The translations under genes and the position numbers were made by a program. The notes below the pieces were generated by a model. The model was not told the origin of the DNA. It did not search any database and worked only from the letters and a program-made list of their open reading frames with translations. From contig JALHQH010000004.1 of NCBI GenBank assembly GCA_022842065.1, positions 310,001 through 374,000 on the forward strand: a stretch of DNA of 64,000 bases, read 5' to 3'. Positions 15,488 through 24,380 of this stretch are shown piece after piece; position 1 is the first letter of the stretch; each line of letters begins with the position of its first letter. The DNA comes from Caldilineaceae bacterium. Lineage in GTDB: Bacteria; Chloroflexota; Anaerolineae; Caldilineales; Caldilineaceae.

Positions 15488-18400
15488 ATGCTGTTTGACA
15501 GCACGAACCAGCAAAAGGGCTTGCCCCCCATCTATCAAAATACGGCCTATCGCAAAATGCTGCTGGCAATGGGCTTATGGCTCGTGTTGATAGCAGTGAA
15601 TCGCGCACCGGTGTTTGCCCAGGCAAGTTGGTTACAAAGTAAGGCAAGCAACGATATCGCCTATTTTCTTTTTGCTACCCCGGCGCGGATTGAACGATAT
15701 GATCTAAACAACGCTAGTTGGTTAACAACGATTAGTTTGACCGCCACCCCCACTGCCTTTACCGTCGATAGTGATGGGCTCTATATTGCGTTTGATCGCC
15801 GCGTTTCCCATTTTACGCTGGAGGGCACTGCGGAAATGCATCTGGCGAATACCGCCACGGCGATGACTGCTCTCTTTACGATCAACGAATTCCTCTACAT
15901 CAACCACTCGGCCTATCCCTATGGCAAATTGACCAGTGTTAATAAATTGACCGGTCTCACCATTGATAGCAAGGATTATCTTTACAAAGTGCTCAACGGT
16001 CTTTCGGTGGGGCGAACGATTGGTAAGGCATTTGCGCGCAATAGTGGGAATAGCCCCGCGGATATTGTCCAGGTCGTGCTTAATGCTGACGGCACCCTCG
16101 GTACGGCAAGCGATAGCCCTTATCACGGTGCCTATCCCGACGCGACAAAAACCTTTATCTTTCCGAATGAAAGTCGCGTGGTCGATAGCGCCGGCATTGT
16201 CTACAATACGAGTGATCTAACTTATAACAACCGCTTGGCCGGGGCGGTTGACAACATTGCCTTTTATGGCGATCTACCGATCGTTCTGCGTGGGGGTGAG
16301 ATTATTGCGCACAACAATGCGCTGCAGAAAACCGGTAGCTATACGCCGCCGCAATCGCCAGCGAAGATCTACTTGCACGGCGAGCAAGTATTCACCTTTT
16401 GGCATGGCTCTGCCCGCGGGGTCGAGGTAGCTGCTTTTGCTCTCGCATTGCTCAATCCAGCCACCCCTGGCGAGGGCATGGATCCCGTCGGTTTGCTCTA
16501 CACGCCCGATGCAGTCGCCCTGGGCACAGATGGCATTCTCTACCTTTTTAGTAAAACCTATCTCAGTATCTTTCGTTGGTCCTTACCCGCGCGCACCTAT
16601 CTGCCCACCATCGGGCTTAGTCAGGTCCCCAGCTATTTTACCTTTGCGCCGACAACCAATCGGCTCTACCTGGCCTATGCGTCGGGCAAACTCACCCAAA
16701 TTCAGCCGAACAGCACTTTGTTAGAAATGCCCTTTGCAAACGCGCCAGCACCCATCTGTGGCTTGGCCAGCGCTGAGCAATATCTCTTTGTCTGCAACTC
16801 AGCTGGATCGGTGACCACGCAGTTACTTTATCATCCCGACGGCACCTTGCGCTCCCAAGCAAACCAGGCTTATATGTCCAAAGCGTATGTGTGGAATAAC
16901 GCGAACCGCAAGTTGTACTTCCTGCGTGACAATCTTTCACCGAATGATCTCCAGTCGGTGGCCATTGACGAGACAGGAACGTTCGGCGCACAACAGGAAA
17001 CACCCTACCACACCAGCGACGGGATTCTCCATCCTATCCGTGTGGCACCGGATGGCTCGATTGTACTTTTGGGGTCTGGGCGCATCTATGATGCGGTTAA
17101 TCTCAATCACCTACGTACGCTTGCCAACAATATCAGTGACGCCGGCTGGTTTGGCGGTCAGCTCTATACTGTTCGCGCACTAAATACACAAAGTCAAATC
17201 CAACGTTGGAGGGATACGGCTGAAATTGAAAAGGTCGTTACGATTGATAACTCCACGGCGCAGTTGTTACCGACCAATGAAGGGATGCTTGCCGTAACAG
17301 CCTACCGTGGGTTGCCCCACTTCCGGCTCTTCGATGGTGATCTGAATCTGCGCTATCAATCGCCAACTTTGGCTGGGCTACAGGCAACAAATAACAGCCC
17401 AGTTGGGGTTGGCAGGAGCGTTATTTTTGAGAGCCAGCTAGCAGGGATTGTGGGCACGGTGCTTTACACCTGGGACTTTGGTGACGGGACGCAGGGCACC
17501 GGCAAAATGGTCGGCCACGGCTACACGACGGCGGGCATTTACACGGCGACGGTCAGCGCCCAAAATGCAGTCGACACAATCACGGCCACCACCAAAGTTA
17601 CGATTACCAATGATATACCGATCAAAGGGTTAGTCATCGTGGGCAGCAGGACAACGAAACTTGGGCAGCAAACCGAATTACAAGCGATGGTTCAGGCCGG
17701 TACCAATATTAGTTATGCGTGGACGCTAGGCGATGGCAGCGCGACATACGGGGACCAGCTTAAGTACACCTATGCGGCACATGGTACCTATACGGTGACG
17801 GTGACGGCCACCAATGGTGCAAGCAGTGTCACCGCTAGCGCCACCATCACGATTACCGAAGCCGGCATGGCCTGTGTTCCCATTGAATGGGCTACCATCG
17901 TCGTGCCATCGACAGATTACCGGGTCGGAAATCCCATCTTCTTCAACGTTTACGCGGGTCCATTGGTTGATCTAACCACGACCACGTATCAATGGTTCGT
18001 GAATGGGGTTGCAGTTCGTCCCATTATTGCGCCAAATGAAACAACGTTTGATTATACCTTTACCAACGCGGGCACCTACATAATTAATGTCATGGTCAGT
18101 AATCCTTGCAGCATAGTAAGTGGTACCACCAGCATGACAATTTTACCCATTCCTGCTGACCAACCCGATTTATCGCATTCATCAAAATCTGTAACATCGA
18201 CCAGCATCGAAGCGGGTGATATGCTCACCTATACGATTTACTTGCGTAACCGCCATGCTACAGTCGCCGAGGTTGAGTTCACCGAGGATTTTCCCGACCA
18301 CACGATCTTCCTGCCTGATACGGTTCGGGTCAGCGCTGGCGAACTCCTTTTAAAGCAAAATGAGCTCCGTTGGTTTGGTTCTGTCATCTCAGGAACGCCG

Positions 18401-19147
18401 GTCCTGCTCACTTATACGGTCATCGTGGAGAGTGCACCTCCCGGCACAACCCTGGCCAGCTTTGGCTGGGCGGACGTGCACGCCGGTCATGGTGTGGCCT
18501 TAAGCGCGGCCGCGGTCTATGAACCCGACTACCGCTTCTCGATCAATCATGGTGCCCTTTACACCAACCAGCCACAAGTCACCCTGACCTACCATTGGGA
18601 CACCGCCCACAATATCCAATTCGCCAAGTTCAGCAACGACAGTGGCTTTGGGGCTGATGCCGGCACCACGGATTGGCTGCCCATCAACGCGCAAACGTCC
18701 AGCTATGCCAACTGGCCGCTAACAGCCCACCCCTCTTCCCTCTTGCCGCGCACGGTCTATGTGCTCTTCCGTAGTGCCGATGGTAGCCAGTACGGCCCTT
18801 TCCAGGATGATATTATTCTGGATACCTTGCCGCCCAACTTACGCCAAGTGACCTGGTTGGCGACAACACAACGCAGTGCGCAGGCGACCGCAACAGAAGC
18901 GCAGGTGCGCATCATGGCGAGTGATGAGAATAGTGGGATCACGACCATCGAACTTAGCACCCAGGCGGATTTTGCGATCGCGACGCCTTACGCCATGCCC
19001 AGTAATACGCTGGATGTTACATTGCCCACACCGACGACAGCGCTGCTTTATGTGCGCGCCCGCGACCGGGCCGGCAACCATTCCGCCGTCCAGATGTTAA
19101 GTGCCAGCAATCGTGTCCAGATCTTTCTGCCGGTGGTGACGCGGTAA
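15488..19147 (+). CDS. Large secreted PKD-domain protein with C-terminal FLPVVTR tail
   Basis: The protein has 1219 residues. GAAGGAG at eight bases fixes the ATG at 15488. An N-terminal hydrophobic segment (MLLAMGLWLVLIAV, about 24-40) ending near VFAQA suggests export. Residues 45-620 look like a beta-propeller of repeated beta strands. Two PKD domains follow (YTWDFGDGTQGTG at about 655-710; YAWTLGDGSATYG at about 735-785), then a further Ig-like region. A DUF11-like repeat (LTYTIYLRNRHATVAEVEFT) lies near 905-990, followed by a final Ig-like region. The protein ends IFLPVVTR; many secreted Chloroflexota proteins share a Y/F-LP-hydrophobic-R ending, possibly a sorting tail (inference). Probable role: cell surface or adhesion. 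No enzyme motif is seen. Confidence 0.82.
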   Translation: MLFDSTNQQKGLPPIYQNTAYRKMLLAMGLWLVLIAVNRAPVFAQASWLQSKASNDIAYFLFATPARIERYDLNNASWLTTISLTATPTAFTVDSDGLYIAFDRRVSHFTLEGTAEMHLANTATAMTALFTINEFLYINHSAYPYGKLTSVNKLTGLTIDSKDYLYKVLNGLSVGRTIGKAFARNSGNSPADIVQVVLNADGTLGTASDSPYHGAYPDATKTFIFPNESRVVDSAGIVYNTSDLTYNNRLAGAVDNIAFYGDLPIVLRGGEIIAHNNALQKTGSYTPPQSPAKIYLHGEQVFTFWHGSARGVEVAAFALALLNPATPGEGMDPVGLLYTPDAVALGTDGILYLFSKTYLSIFRWSLPARTYLPTIGLSQVPSYFTFAPTTNRLYLAYASGKLTQIQPNSTLLEMPFANAPAPICGLASAEQYLFVCNSAGSVTTQLLYHPDGTLRSQANQAYMSKAYVWNNANRKLYFLRDNLSPNDLQSVAIDETGTFGAQQETPYHTSDGILHPIRVAPDGSIVLLGSGRIYDAVNLNHLRTLANNISDAGWFGGQLYTVRALNTQSQIQRWRDTAEIEKVVTIDNSTAQLLPTNEGMLAVTAYRGLPHFRLFDGDLNLRYQSPTLAGLQATNNSPVGVGRSVIFESQLAGIVGTVLYTWDFGDGTQGTGKMVGHGYTTAGIYTATVSAQNAVDTITATTKVTITNDIPIKGLVIVGSRTTKLGQQTELQAMVQAGTNISYAWTLGDGSATYGDQLKYTYAAHGTYTVTVTATNGASSVTASATITITEAGMACVPIEWATIVVPSTDYRVGNPIFFNVYAGPLVDLTTTTYQWFVNGVAVRPIIAPNETTFDYTFTNAGTYIINVMVSNPCSIVSGTTSMTILPIPADQPDLSHSSKSVTSTSIEAGDMLTYTIYLRNRHATVAEVEFTEDFPDHTIFLPDTVRVSAGELLLKQNELRWFGSVISGTPVLLTYTVIVESAPPGTTLASFGWADVHAGHGVALSAAAVYEPDYRFSINHGALYTNQPQVTLTYHWDTAHNIQFAKFSNDSGFGADAGTTDWLPINAQTSSYANWPLTAHPSSLLPRTVYVLFRSADGSQYGPFQDDIILDTLPPNLRQVTWLATTQRSAQATATEAQVRIMASDENSGITTIELSTQADFAIATPYAMPSNTLDVTLPTPTTALLYVRARDRAGNHSAVQMLSASNRVQIFLPVVTR

Positions 19148-19172
19148 TCAGCTTGTCTGGTTCGCTGCGTGC

Positions 19173-19961
19173 TCACGAAAAGCTGATCATACCCATCGCA
19201 AAGAGGATCGCCAACGTTAACGGCTGGTGGATCACATAGATCACCAGCGAATGGCGGCCCAGGAAGCGCAGCAGGCGCACCGGCCAGAGCCAACCCAGAT
19301 CGGGCAGGGGGACCAACCGTCCCTCAGCCCGATAAAAGGTATTGCCCAGAAAGACCCCCAGCAGCACCACGCCGAACCAGGGAATCAAGGGAAAGTAATC
19401 GAGCGGGGCATAATCGCGCGTGTGTAAACCGATCCAGAGCAGCCAGTTGTGGGAGATAGGGGTGAGTTCAATCGGCGTCCCCAGGGCAAAGAAGAGCGCC
19501 CAAAGCCCCAGGTTGAGCCAGCGATACCGCAACAGGGGATAACTCAGCATAATCGCCACGCCAATCAGGTGCAGTACGCCGAACTGGACATAACCAAAAC
19601 CAGTGAGCCAGCCAAAAATGGTAAAACCCATCCCGATGCCAAAGACGCGCAGCCCACGCCACGCAAACTTACGCCAGCCTGCGGCCGCGGCCCCTTTTTT
19701 CTTCCCCTTTTTCTGCAAGGCTTGCCGATAGCTCACCGTGAGCGAAACGCCGACTAAGATCAGAAAGGTAATTGCAGTCGTGCGCTGAAAATATTTCCAG
19801 AAACCGGCATAGAGCACCACATCGGGCAGAATACGAAAGGCCCAGAGATCCCACATCAGGTGAAAGATCACCATCATCACAATCGCCACCCCACGCAGCG
19901 TGTCAATCTCCCAGTAGCGGGTGCGCGCGCTTGGCGTCTGCACTGCATCATTCACAACCAT
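19173..19961 (-). CDS. DUF1624 membrane protein (heparan-alpha-glucosaminide acetyltransferase-like)
   Basis: The protein has 262 residues from the ATG at 19961 (GTGGAG five bases upstream). Start codons at 19985 and 19982 lie inside the adjoining palindrome. The N-terminal motif RYWEIDTLRGVAIVMMVIFH is diagnostic of DUF1624, a family of polytopic membrane proteins related to the acyltransferase-3 / HGSNAT group. About seven hydrophobic helices are seen, with a Lys-rich loop (QKKGKKKG) near 85-95. It may transfer acyl groups to an extracytoplasmic sugar; this is inferred from the distant family only. It faces the end of the PKD protein gene and diverges from the DUF3105 gene. Confidence 0.78.
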   Translation of the reverse strand: MVVNDAVQTPSARTRYWEIDTLRGVAIVMMVIFHLMWDLWAFRILPDVVLYAGFWKYFQRTTAITFLILVGVSLTVSYRQALQKKGKKKGAAAAGWRKFAWRGLRVFGIGMGFTIFGWLTGFGYVQFGVLHLIGVAIMLSYPLLRYRWLNLGLWALFFALGTPIELTPISHNWLLWIGLHTRDYAPLDYFPLIPWFGVVLLGVFLGNTFYRAEGRLVPLPDLGWLWPVRLLRFLGRHSLVIYVIHQPLTLAILFAMGMISFS

Positions 19962-19979
19962 ACCAACTCCACGGCTATT

Positions 19980-20021
19980 CATCATGATCGTGGTACGCCA
20001 TGGCGTACCACGATCATGATG
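19980..20021. repeat. 42-bp perfect palindrome between divergent genes
   Basis: The sequence from 19980 to 20021 is self-complementary with no loop, centred on cca|tgg at 20000/20001. It lies between the DUF1624 start (19961) and the DUF3105 gene (20195). It could form a cruciform, act as a very large operator, or be a repeat element. Confidence 0.85.
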
Positions 20022-20194
20022 GCTTGATGTTTTTGCACATTCATTGGGCAGATGAGAGTCTTCTCATTTACCGCGTTGTACCGTTATAATAGTAAGAATT
20101 AATACATTTTGTCGTTTTTTGTCTATGTTATAACCGCTGTCAAAGCGTTAGTATACCGTTACAAATCCCGTTTCACGAATCATGAGGAGGATGC

Positions 20195-20878
20195 ATGGCG
20201 AAGGTGAAGGCAAAGGCAGCAAAGAAGACAGTCGCGGTGCCGCAGGCAAGCCCAGTTAGTACAAGCGCCCCAAGCAAACGTAATACCCTGCGTGAACAGG
20301 CCGCATCCAAGCGGCGCAATCAGAACCTGATCATTTGGGGTGCCGCCGCCGTTTTTATCGTGGTGATTGGTCTGGTGATCGTTCAACAGATCTTGCGTGC
20401 CCAGCCGGTAGCCGGGGAGGAGTCCTTTGCCAGCCAAGGGAACATTCATATTCCCTTTGGCGATACGACACCCATTCCCTATAACAGCGTGCCGCCCACC
20501 TCTGGCCCCCACTATGACAATTTAGTGGCCTGGGGCATCCATGCCGATCCACAGCGCTATGAACATCTGAACCATAACCTGGAAGATGGTGGCGTCATCG
20601 TCTACTATCAATGCCCCGATGGCTGCGCCGAAACGGTCGACGAGTTAAAAGCAATTGTTCAGCCCTTTATTACGGCTGGCCGCCACGTCGTGCTGGCACC
20701 GAATGATCCTACGTGGAGTAGTGGTGGCAATCAGCCGTTGCATGAAGATATGGGTGCGCTTATCTCTGTCAATGCCTGGCAGCGCCAACTGAAACTTGAT
20801 GCAGTGGATGCAGAGAAGATCCGCTCCTTTATCGAGCGTTATGTGGGCATCGACCATCATGTGCCCGGCATTGGTTAA
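20195..20878 (+). CDS. DUF3105 family membrane-anchored protein
   Basis: The protein has 227 residues; GAGGAGG lies upstream. A Lys/Ala-rich basic N-terminus (1-45) precedes one membrane segment (LIIWGAAAVFIVVIGLVIV, about 46-64). The outer DUF3105 domain has PYNSVPPTSGPHY, LNHNLEDGGVIVYYQCPDGC, and an ISVNAWQRQ-type ending. DUF3105 proteins are widespread in Actinobacteria and Chloroflexi; the conserved His and Cys residues suggest metal or redox chemistry, but the function is unknown. The window offers no functional partner. Confidence 0.85.
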   Translation: MAKVKAKAAKKTVAVPQASPVSTSAPSKRNTLREQAASKRRNQNLIIWGAAAVFIVVIGLVIVQQILRAQPVAGEESFASQGNIHIPFGDTTPIPYNSVPPTSGPHYDNLVAWGIHADPQRYEHLNHNLEDGGVIVYYQCPDGCAETVDELKAIVQPFITAGRHVVLAPNDPTWSSGGNQPLHEDMGALISVNAWQRQLKLDAVDAEKIRSFIERYVGIDHHVPGIG

Positions 20879-20888
20879 AGGTGTAACC

Positions 20889-21020
20889 GTGTAGTGCGCA
20901 TCTCCCGCTAGTACTCGCCGCGGTCCCCCGATGCGTATGGTCGTTGTGGCGGACGGGCTCCGCATCAGGGGACGCGGAGTACACTATCCATAATGCGCGC
21001 AGTACCGAGCTGCACTACAC
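20889..21020. repeat. Hairpin repeat element, gtgtagtgcgcatc family, copy 1
   Basis: The element starts gtgtagtgcgcatc and contains tcgttgtggcggacgggctc and gcatcaggggacgcggagta. It ends with the outer complement tgcactacac, which reaches into the last codons of the hydrolase gene. A shorter related copy lies at 52034-52107. The structure is a nested inverted repeat. Confidence 0.7.
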
Positions 21021-21905
21021 CCGCGCATCGAGCCAGTCACACAGATCCTGCATCACCATCTCCTTCTCCGGCTCGTTAAAGATCTCATGATAAAGGCCCT
21101 CATACCACTTGAGCGTCTTATCGGCGACCGGCACCGCCTCCAACAACTCACGGCCGCCCGTCGGGTCGATAATGCGATCCGCTGACCCTTGCAGGATGAG
21201 CAGCGGCCAACGCCACTTGGCCCGCTGCTGCTGCACATAGGCCACCGCTTCGACCATTGCCATCCCTGTCGCGGCGGGGACGCCGCCATGATGGGTAAGC
21301 GGATCTTTGGCGCTCAGCTCAATCACCAGTGGGTCGCGCGAGATCGCGGCAAATTCAATCTCACGCATGGGCAGGGCCGGCAACAGCCGCGCCAGCACAC
21401 GCCCGACCGCGATCAACAGGGGCGAAACGTTGTTGAGCTTGACCGCCGGTGCGCTTAATACCACCCCCTGTAGATCAACGGGCAACGCCGGTGTTTGGCT
21501 AAGCACATAATAGCTCACAATCAGCCCGCCCATGCTGTGGCCCAACAAGAAGAGCGGCACCGGCGGTGCCACTGTGCGCACCCAAGTGAGGAATGCCCCA
21601 ACGTCACCGGTATATTCCTTCATGTGGCGCACCAACGAGCGCTGCCCCGGTGAGCGGCCATGGCCGCGCAGGTCGAAGGTGTAGACATTATAGCCACAGC
21701 CGGCCAGATATTCCCCTACATGGCGATAGCGCGAACTGTGCTCGGCGATGCCGTGGATCAGGGCGACAGCGGCCTTGGGCGTTGCGGCATGCCACACCTG
21801 AGCGAAGAGCTGTAAGCCATCCGCCGTGGTCAGGATGCTCTCTTCATAAGTGACAGCCTGTTGGGACGATTGGGTGGTCGTTTGATTAGTCGCGTGCGTA
21901 GTCAT
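21015..21905 (-). CDS. Alpha/beta hydrolase, monoacylglycerol-lipase-like
   Basis: The protein has 296 residues. The serine hydrolase fold is clear: oxyanion motif ALIHGIAEHSSRYRHV (about 50-65), FDLRGHGRSPGQR (about 76-88), nucleophile elbow GHSMGG (about 120), acid in LILQGSADRIIDP, and His in GLYHEIFNEP near the end. These are features of bacterial lysophospholipase / monoacylglycerol lipases (PldB-like). There is no signal peptide, so it acts in the cytoplasm. It begins 7 bases after the iron alcohol dehydrogenase gene, suggesting one transcript. Its stop codon lies inside the hairpin repeat at 20889-21020. Confidence 0.88.
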   Translation of the reverse strand: MTTHATNQTTTQSSQQAVTYEESILTTADGLQLFAQVWHAATPKAAVALIHGIAEHSSRYRHVGEYLAGCGYNVYTFDLRGHGRSPGQRSLVRHMKEYTGDVGAFLTWVRTVAPPVPLFLLGHSMGGLIVSYYVLSQTPALPVDLQGVVLSAPAVKLNNVSPLLIAVGRVLARLLPALPMREIEFAAISRDPLVIELSAKDPLTHHGGVPAATGMAMVEAVAYVQQQRAKWRWPLLILQGSADRIIDPTGGRELLEAVPVADKTLKWYEGLYHEIFNEPEKEMVMQDLCDWLDARV

Positions 21906-21912
21906 GGGGGCG

Positions 21913-23190
21913 TTACCAACATTTCATGGAATCGAGGAAGAGTTGGCGCAGATCTGCGGCGCTGGCCGGTTTGGGTGAAAGTTTAGTGACGCGGTGTTGG
22001 GGCAAGGTGCCTTCGACGAGCTTGTCCACATCTGCTGCACTAAAGCCTAATGCCGCCAAACCATTGGGCATGCCCGTCTGCTGCATGATCGCGACAATCG
22101 CCCCCGCCAAAATCTCCCCCGCATCCTCGGGGCCTGCACCACTGACCTCCGCGCCCATCAAATGCGCCGCGTAGAGATGTAACTGGGGATTTGTCTCGGC
22201 CGTCCAGCGAAAAACTGCTGGGGCGTGAATGATCACTGACATGCCGTGGGGTACAATCGGGTGGTCGCCAGGATAACCAGGCGGCACATAATCGCGCACC
22301 ATGCCTGAAACCGGATAGGACATGCCGTGCGGCAAGTGGACGCCCGCATTACCAAAGCCGATCCCAGCATAGGCCGCGGCGAGCAACATCTGACCGCGCG
22401 CTTCGTCATCTTCTGGGTCGTTAACCGCGCGCACCAGGTTGCCGGCGACCGCGCTAATCGCCTTGGTCGCCCAGATCTCGCTGATTGGGTTGGCCCCTTG
22501 GTAGGCAGGACGCATTTTGGGACTTTCCGGGGCCGGGCGGCGATCATAGGGAATTGCCGTGAGCGATTCGAGCGCATGGCTGAGCACATCCAGCGCACTA
22601 CAGGCGGCCACCATCTTGGGCAGAGTGCGCGTGTTATCGGGGTCGATGATCCCCATCACCGGGCGCAGCGCGCGGTGGGCAATCCCCGTCTTGGCGTGCA
22701 TCTCGACAAAGTCAAAGATCGTCACACCGGTCGTTTCGCTGCCCGTCCCCGCAGTGGTTGGCACGGCGATCAACGGTTTCAAGCGCCCAGGGACGGGTTG
22801 CCCTTTGCCAATCGGTGGGTTGACATAGGTGAGGAAATCAGCCGGGTAGGTGGCGTAGAGGTTGGCCGCCTTGGCTGTGTCCATGCTCGAACCGCCGCCG
22901 ACCGCGACATAGCCATCAAAGTTACCCGCCACCGCAAAGTCAATCGCCTCTTTAAAAGAATGATCGGTTGGCTCGACGCGCGTCTGGTCATAGAGCACGG
23001 CATCAATCCCCTCGGCGCGCAGGGCTGCCATCACCGTTGCCACCGGTTCTAGTTTAGCAACCCGCGGGTCGGTCACCACCATCACCCGCTTGCAGCCCAG
23101 GTTCGCCATATCGCTGCCAATCTCGCGGGTGACACCAGGGCCATATTTGATGCTGGAAGTATCCATCGTAAAGGCGGTTTCGTGTTGCAT
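21913..23190 (-). CDS. Hydroxyacid-oxoacid transhydrogenase (ADHFE1/HOT type)
   Basis: The protein has 425 residues. It is an iron-containing group III alcohol dehydrogenase whose sequence follows ADHFE1 closely: RVEPTDHSFKEAI, AVGGGSSMDTAKAANLYA, PLIAVPTTAGTGSETTGV, RPAYQGANPISEIWA, GIGFGNAGVHLPHGMSYP, ending GTLPQHRVTKL. Metal-binding His and Asp residues are present (DVLSHALES, HLPHGMSYP, VPHGMSV). In animals this enzyme oxidises 4-hydroxybutyrate to succinate semialdehyde while reducing 2-oxoglutarate to D-2-hydroxyglutarate. The same reaction is likely here but the substrate could differ. It sits in a minus-strand run of catabolic genes, next to the hydrolase. Confidence 0.85.
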   Translation of the reverse strand: MQHETAFTMDTSSIKYGPGVTREIGSDMANLGCKRVMVVTDPRVAKLEPVATVMAALRAEGIDAVLYDQTRVEPTDHSFKEAIDFAVAGNFDGYVAVGGGSSMDTAKAANLYATYPADFLTYVNPPIGKGQPVPGRLKPLIAVPTTAGTGSETTGVTIFDFVEMHAKTGIAHRALRPVMGIIDPDNTRTLPKMVAACSALDVLSHALESLTAIPYDRRPAPESPKMRPAYQGANPISEIWATKAISAVAGNLVRAVNDPEDDEARGQMLLAAAYAGIGFGNAGVHLPHGMSYPVSGMVRDYVPPGYPGDHPIVPHGMSVIIHAPAVFRWTAETNPQLHLYAAHLMGAEVSGAGPEDAGEILAGAIVAIMQQTGMPNGLAALGFSAADVDKLVEGTLPQHRVTKLSPKPASAADLRQLFLDSMKCW

Positions 23191-23194
23191 GGGG

Positions 23195-23262
23195 AGCCCT
23201 TTCGTGCTGCGTGATTCGTAAAACGTGATTCATGAAACGTGATGGGTGATGCGTGAAGTTGA
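23195..23262. repeat. Intergenic cgtgattcgtaaaacgtgatt repeat
   Basis: The gap between the HAD and alcohol dehydrogenase genes has the run gtgattcgtaaaacgtgatt followed by catgaaacgtgatgggtgat. It is the same family as the array at 45629-45742 and the in-frame insertion at 44777-44875. Confidence 0.6.
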
Positions 23263-23967
23263 TTATGCCATTCCCAGCAACAGATCTGCTAATGCGGTGA
23301 AATTTTGCACCGTGGCATCGGGCTGATAATGGTGATCTTCCACAGATAAGTCATAACGGTTTACATAGACGGCGCGGTAACCACAGGCCCGCGCGCCAAC
23401 CGCATCAAACGAATTGGACGAGACCATAAGGCATTCGCCGACTTCCAGCCCCAAAGATTGGGCCGCGCCGCGATAGACGGCTGGGTGCGGCTTAAACGCG
23501 CCGGCCTGGTTGACTGAGTAGCTGTCATCAAAAGGCCACCGCACGCGGTTGGTGGCCAGGTGGTGTAAAAAATCCGGCTCGCCGTTGGAAAGGACCACCA
23601 GTTTGAAACGATTGCGCAGCCGCGCCAGTGCCGGCACAACATCATCAAACGGCGAAAGCTGTTGCCAGTTTTGCATAAAGTTGGCGACTTCATCCGGCGT
23701 TGTATCGATCCGGTTTTGGCGCAACACATAGACAAAGGCCCGCCGCACGGTCTCCAGATAACCGCTGTGACCGAGCATCATGAGCGTGTCTTGATATTGT
23801 TCCAAGCGCTGGCGCACCCGCCACTGTTCCCAAAACTGCGCGGCACTAATGGTCGCGTTTTTGCCTTGCAGAAAGGGAAGCAGTGGCGGGGTCAAGCTAC
23901 CGCCCAGGTCGAGAATCGTGCCAAAGAGATCAAAGGTAAGGGCTTGGACAGTAGAAAAGTCGGTCAT
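23263..23967 (-). CDS. HAD-family hydrolase, haloacid-dehalogenase-like
   Basis: The protein has 234 residues from the ATG at 23967, nine bases after AAAGG; an in-frame TTG at 23976 overlaps the upstream stop. Motif I FDLFGTILD carries the nucleophile Asp. Motif II is VVLSNGE, motif III KPHPAVYRGAAQSLG, and the last motif has CLMVSSNSFDAVGARACGY. The alpha-helical cap between motifs I and II and the FDLFGT wording match type II haloacid dehalogenases and related phosphatases. Substrate is unknown. It is preceded five bases away by a small unknown gene and followed by the HOT-type dehydrogenase, fitting a catabolic transcript. Confidence 0.85.
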   Translation of the reverse strand: MTDFSTVQALTFDLFGTILDLGGSLTPPLLPFLQGKNATISAAQFWEQWRVRQRLEQYQDTLMMLGHSGYLETVRRAFVYVLRQNRIDTTPDEVANFMQNWQQLSPFDDVVPALARLRNRFKLVVLSNGEPDFLHHLATNRVRWPFDDSYSVNQAGAFKPHPAVYRGAAQSLGLEVGECLMVSSNSFDAVGARACGYRAVYVNRYDLSVEDHHYQPDATVQNFTALADLLLGMA

Positions 23968-23972
23968 GGCGC

Positions 23973-24341
23973 TCAACCTTTGCCTGCTTCATCAGCAAGG
24001 TCCAACCACGCGGGGAGCACAAGCGCGTCAATCGTTGGCGCAACCAGCAGTTGTTGATTGAGATCAACGAAGACATCCGGATCAGTAATCAGATTGAGTT
24101 TATCGACGATTGACTGGGGTACCTGGCCATACTTCCGCTGCAAGGTTAGGAGCAGCATCGTCCGCATTCCGTTTTGTTTACCTTCAGCAAAGTGTTTTTC
24201 GCCCCAAGTCGTTTCTACTTCTTGTAACGCAGCCATGACTTCCTCCCGTGCATCAAAAACCTTTTCACGTGGCAAATACTTCTCTACTGGTACGGTGTTG
24301 GCGATATTTTGATGGTTTACAAACCGTGCTGATACTGTCAT
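23973..24341 (-). CDS. Small protein resembling the C-terminus of Rpn/DUF4351-type proteins
   Basis: The protein has 122 residues. The central part (EGKQNGMRTMLLLTLQRKYG, VDKLNLITDPD) recalls the DUF4351-like tail that ends many Rpn-family PD-(D/E)XK proteins (RpnC/Yhga-like). There is no nuclease domain, so it may be a truncated remnant now expressed as a stand-alone gene, or a separate small protein. Upstream, gtcattcc (24338 on) and ggaatgac (to about 24370) form an inverted repeat over the start codon. It stops 5 bases before the HAD gene. Function is unknown. Confidence 0.5.
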   Translation of the reverse strand: MTVSARFVNHQNIANTVPVEKYLPREKVFDAREEVMAALQEVETTWGEKHFAEGKQNGMRTMLLLTLQRKYGQVPQSIVDKLNLITDPDVFVDLNQQLLVAPTIDALVLPAWLDLADEAGKG

Positions 24342-24380
24342 TCCGAACCGGCTTTTTGGTGAGGAATGACAAACAGAACA

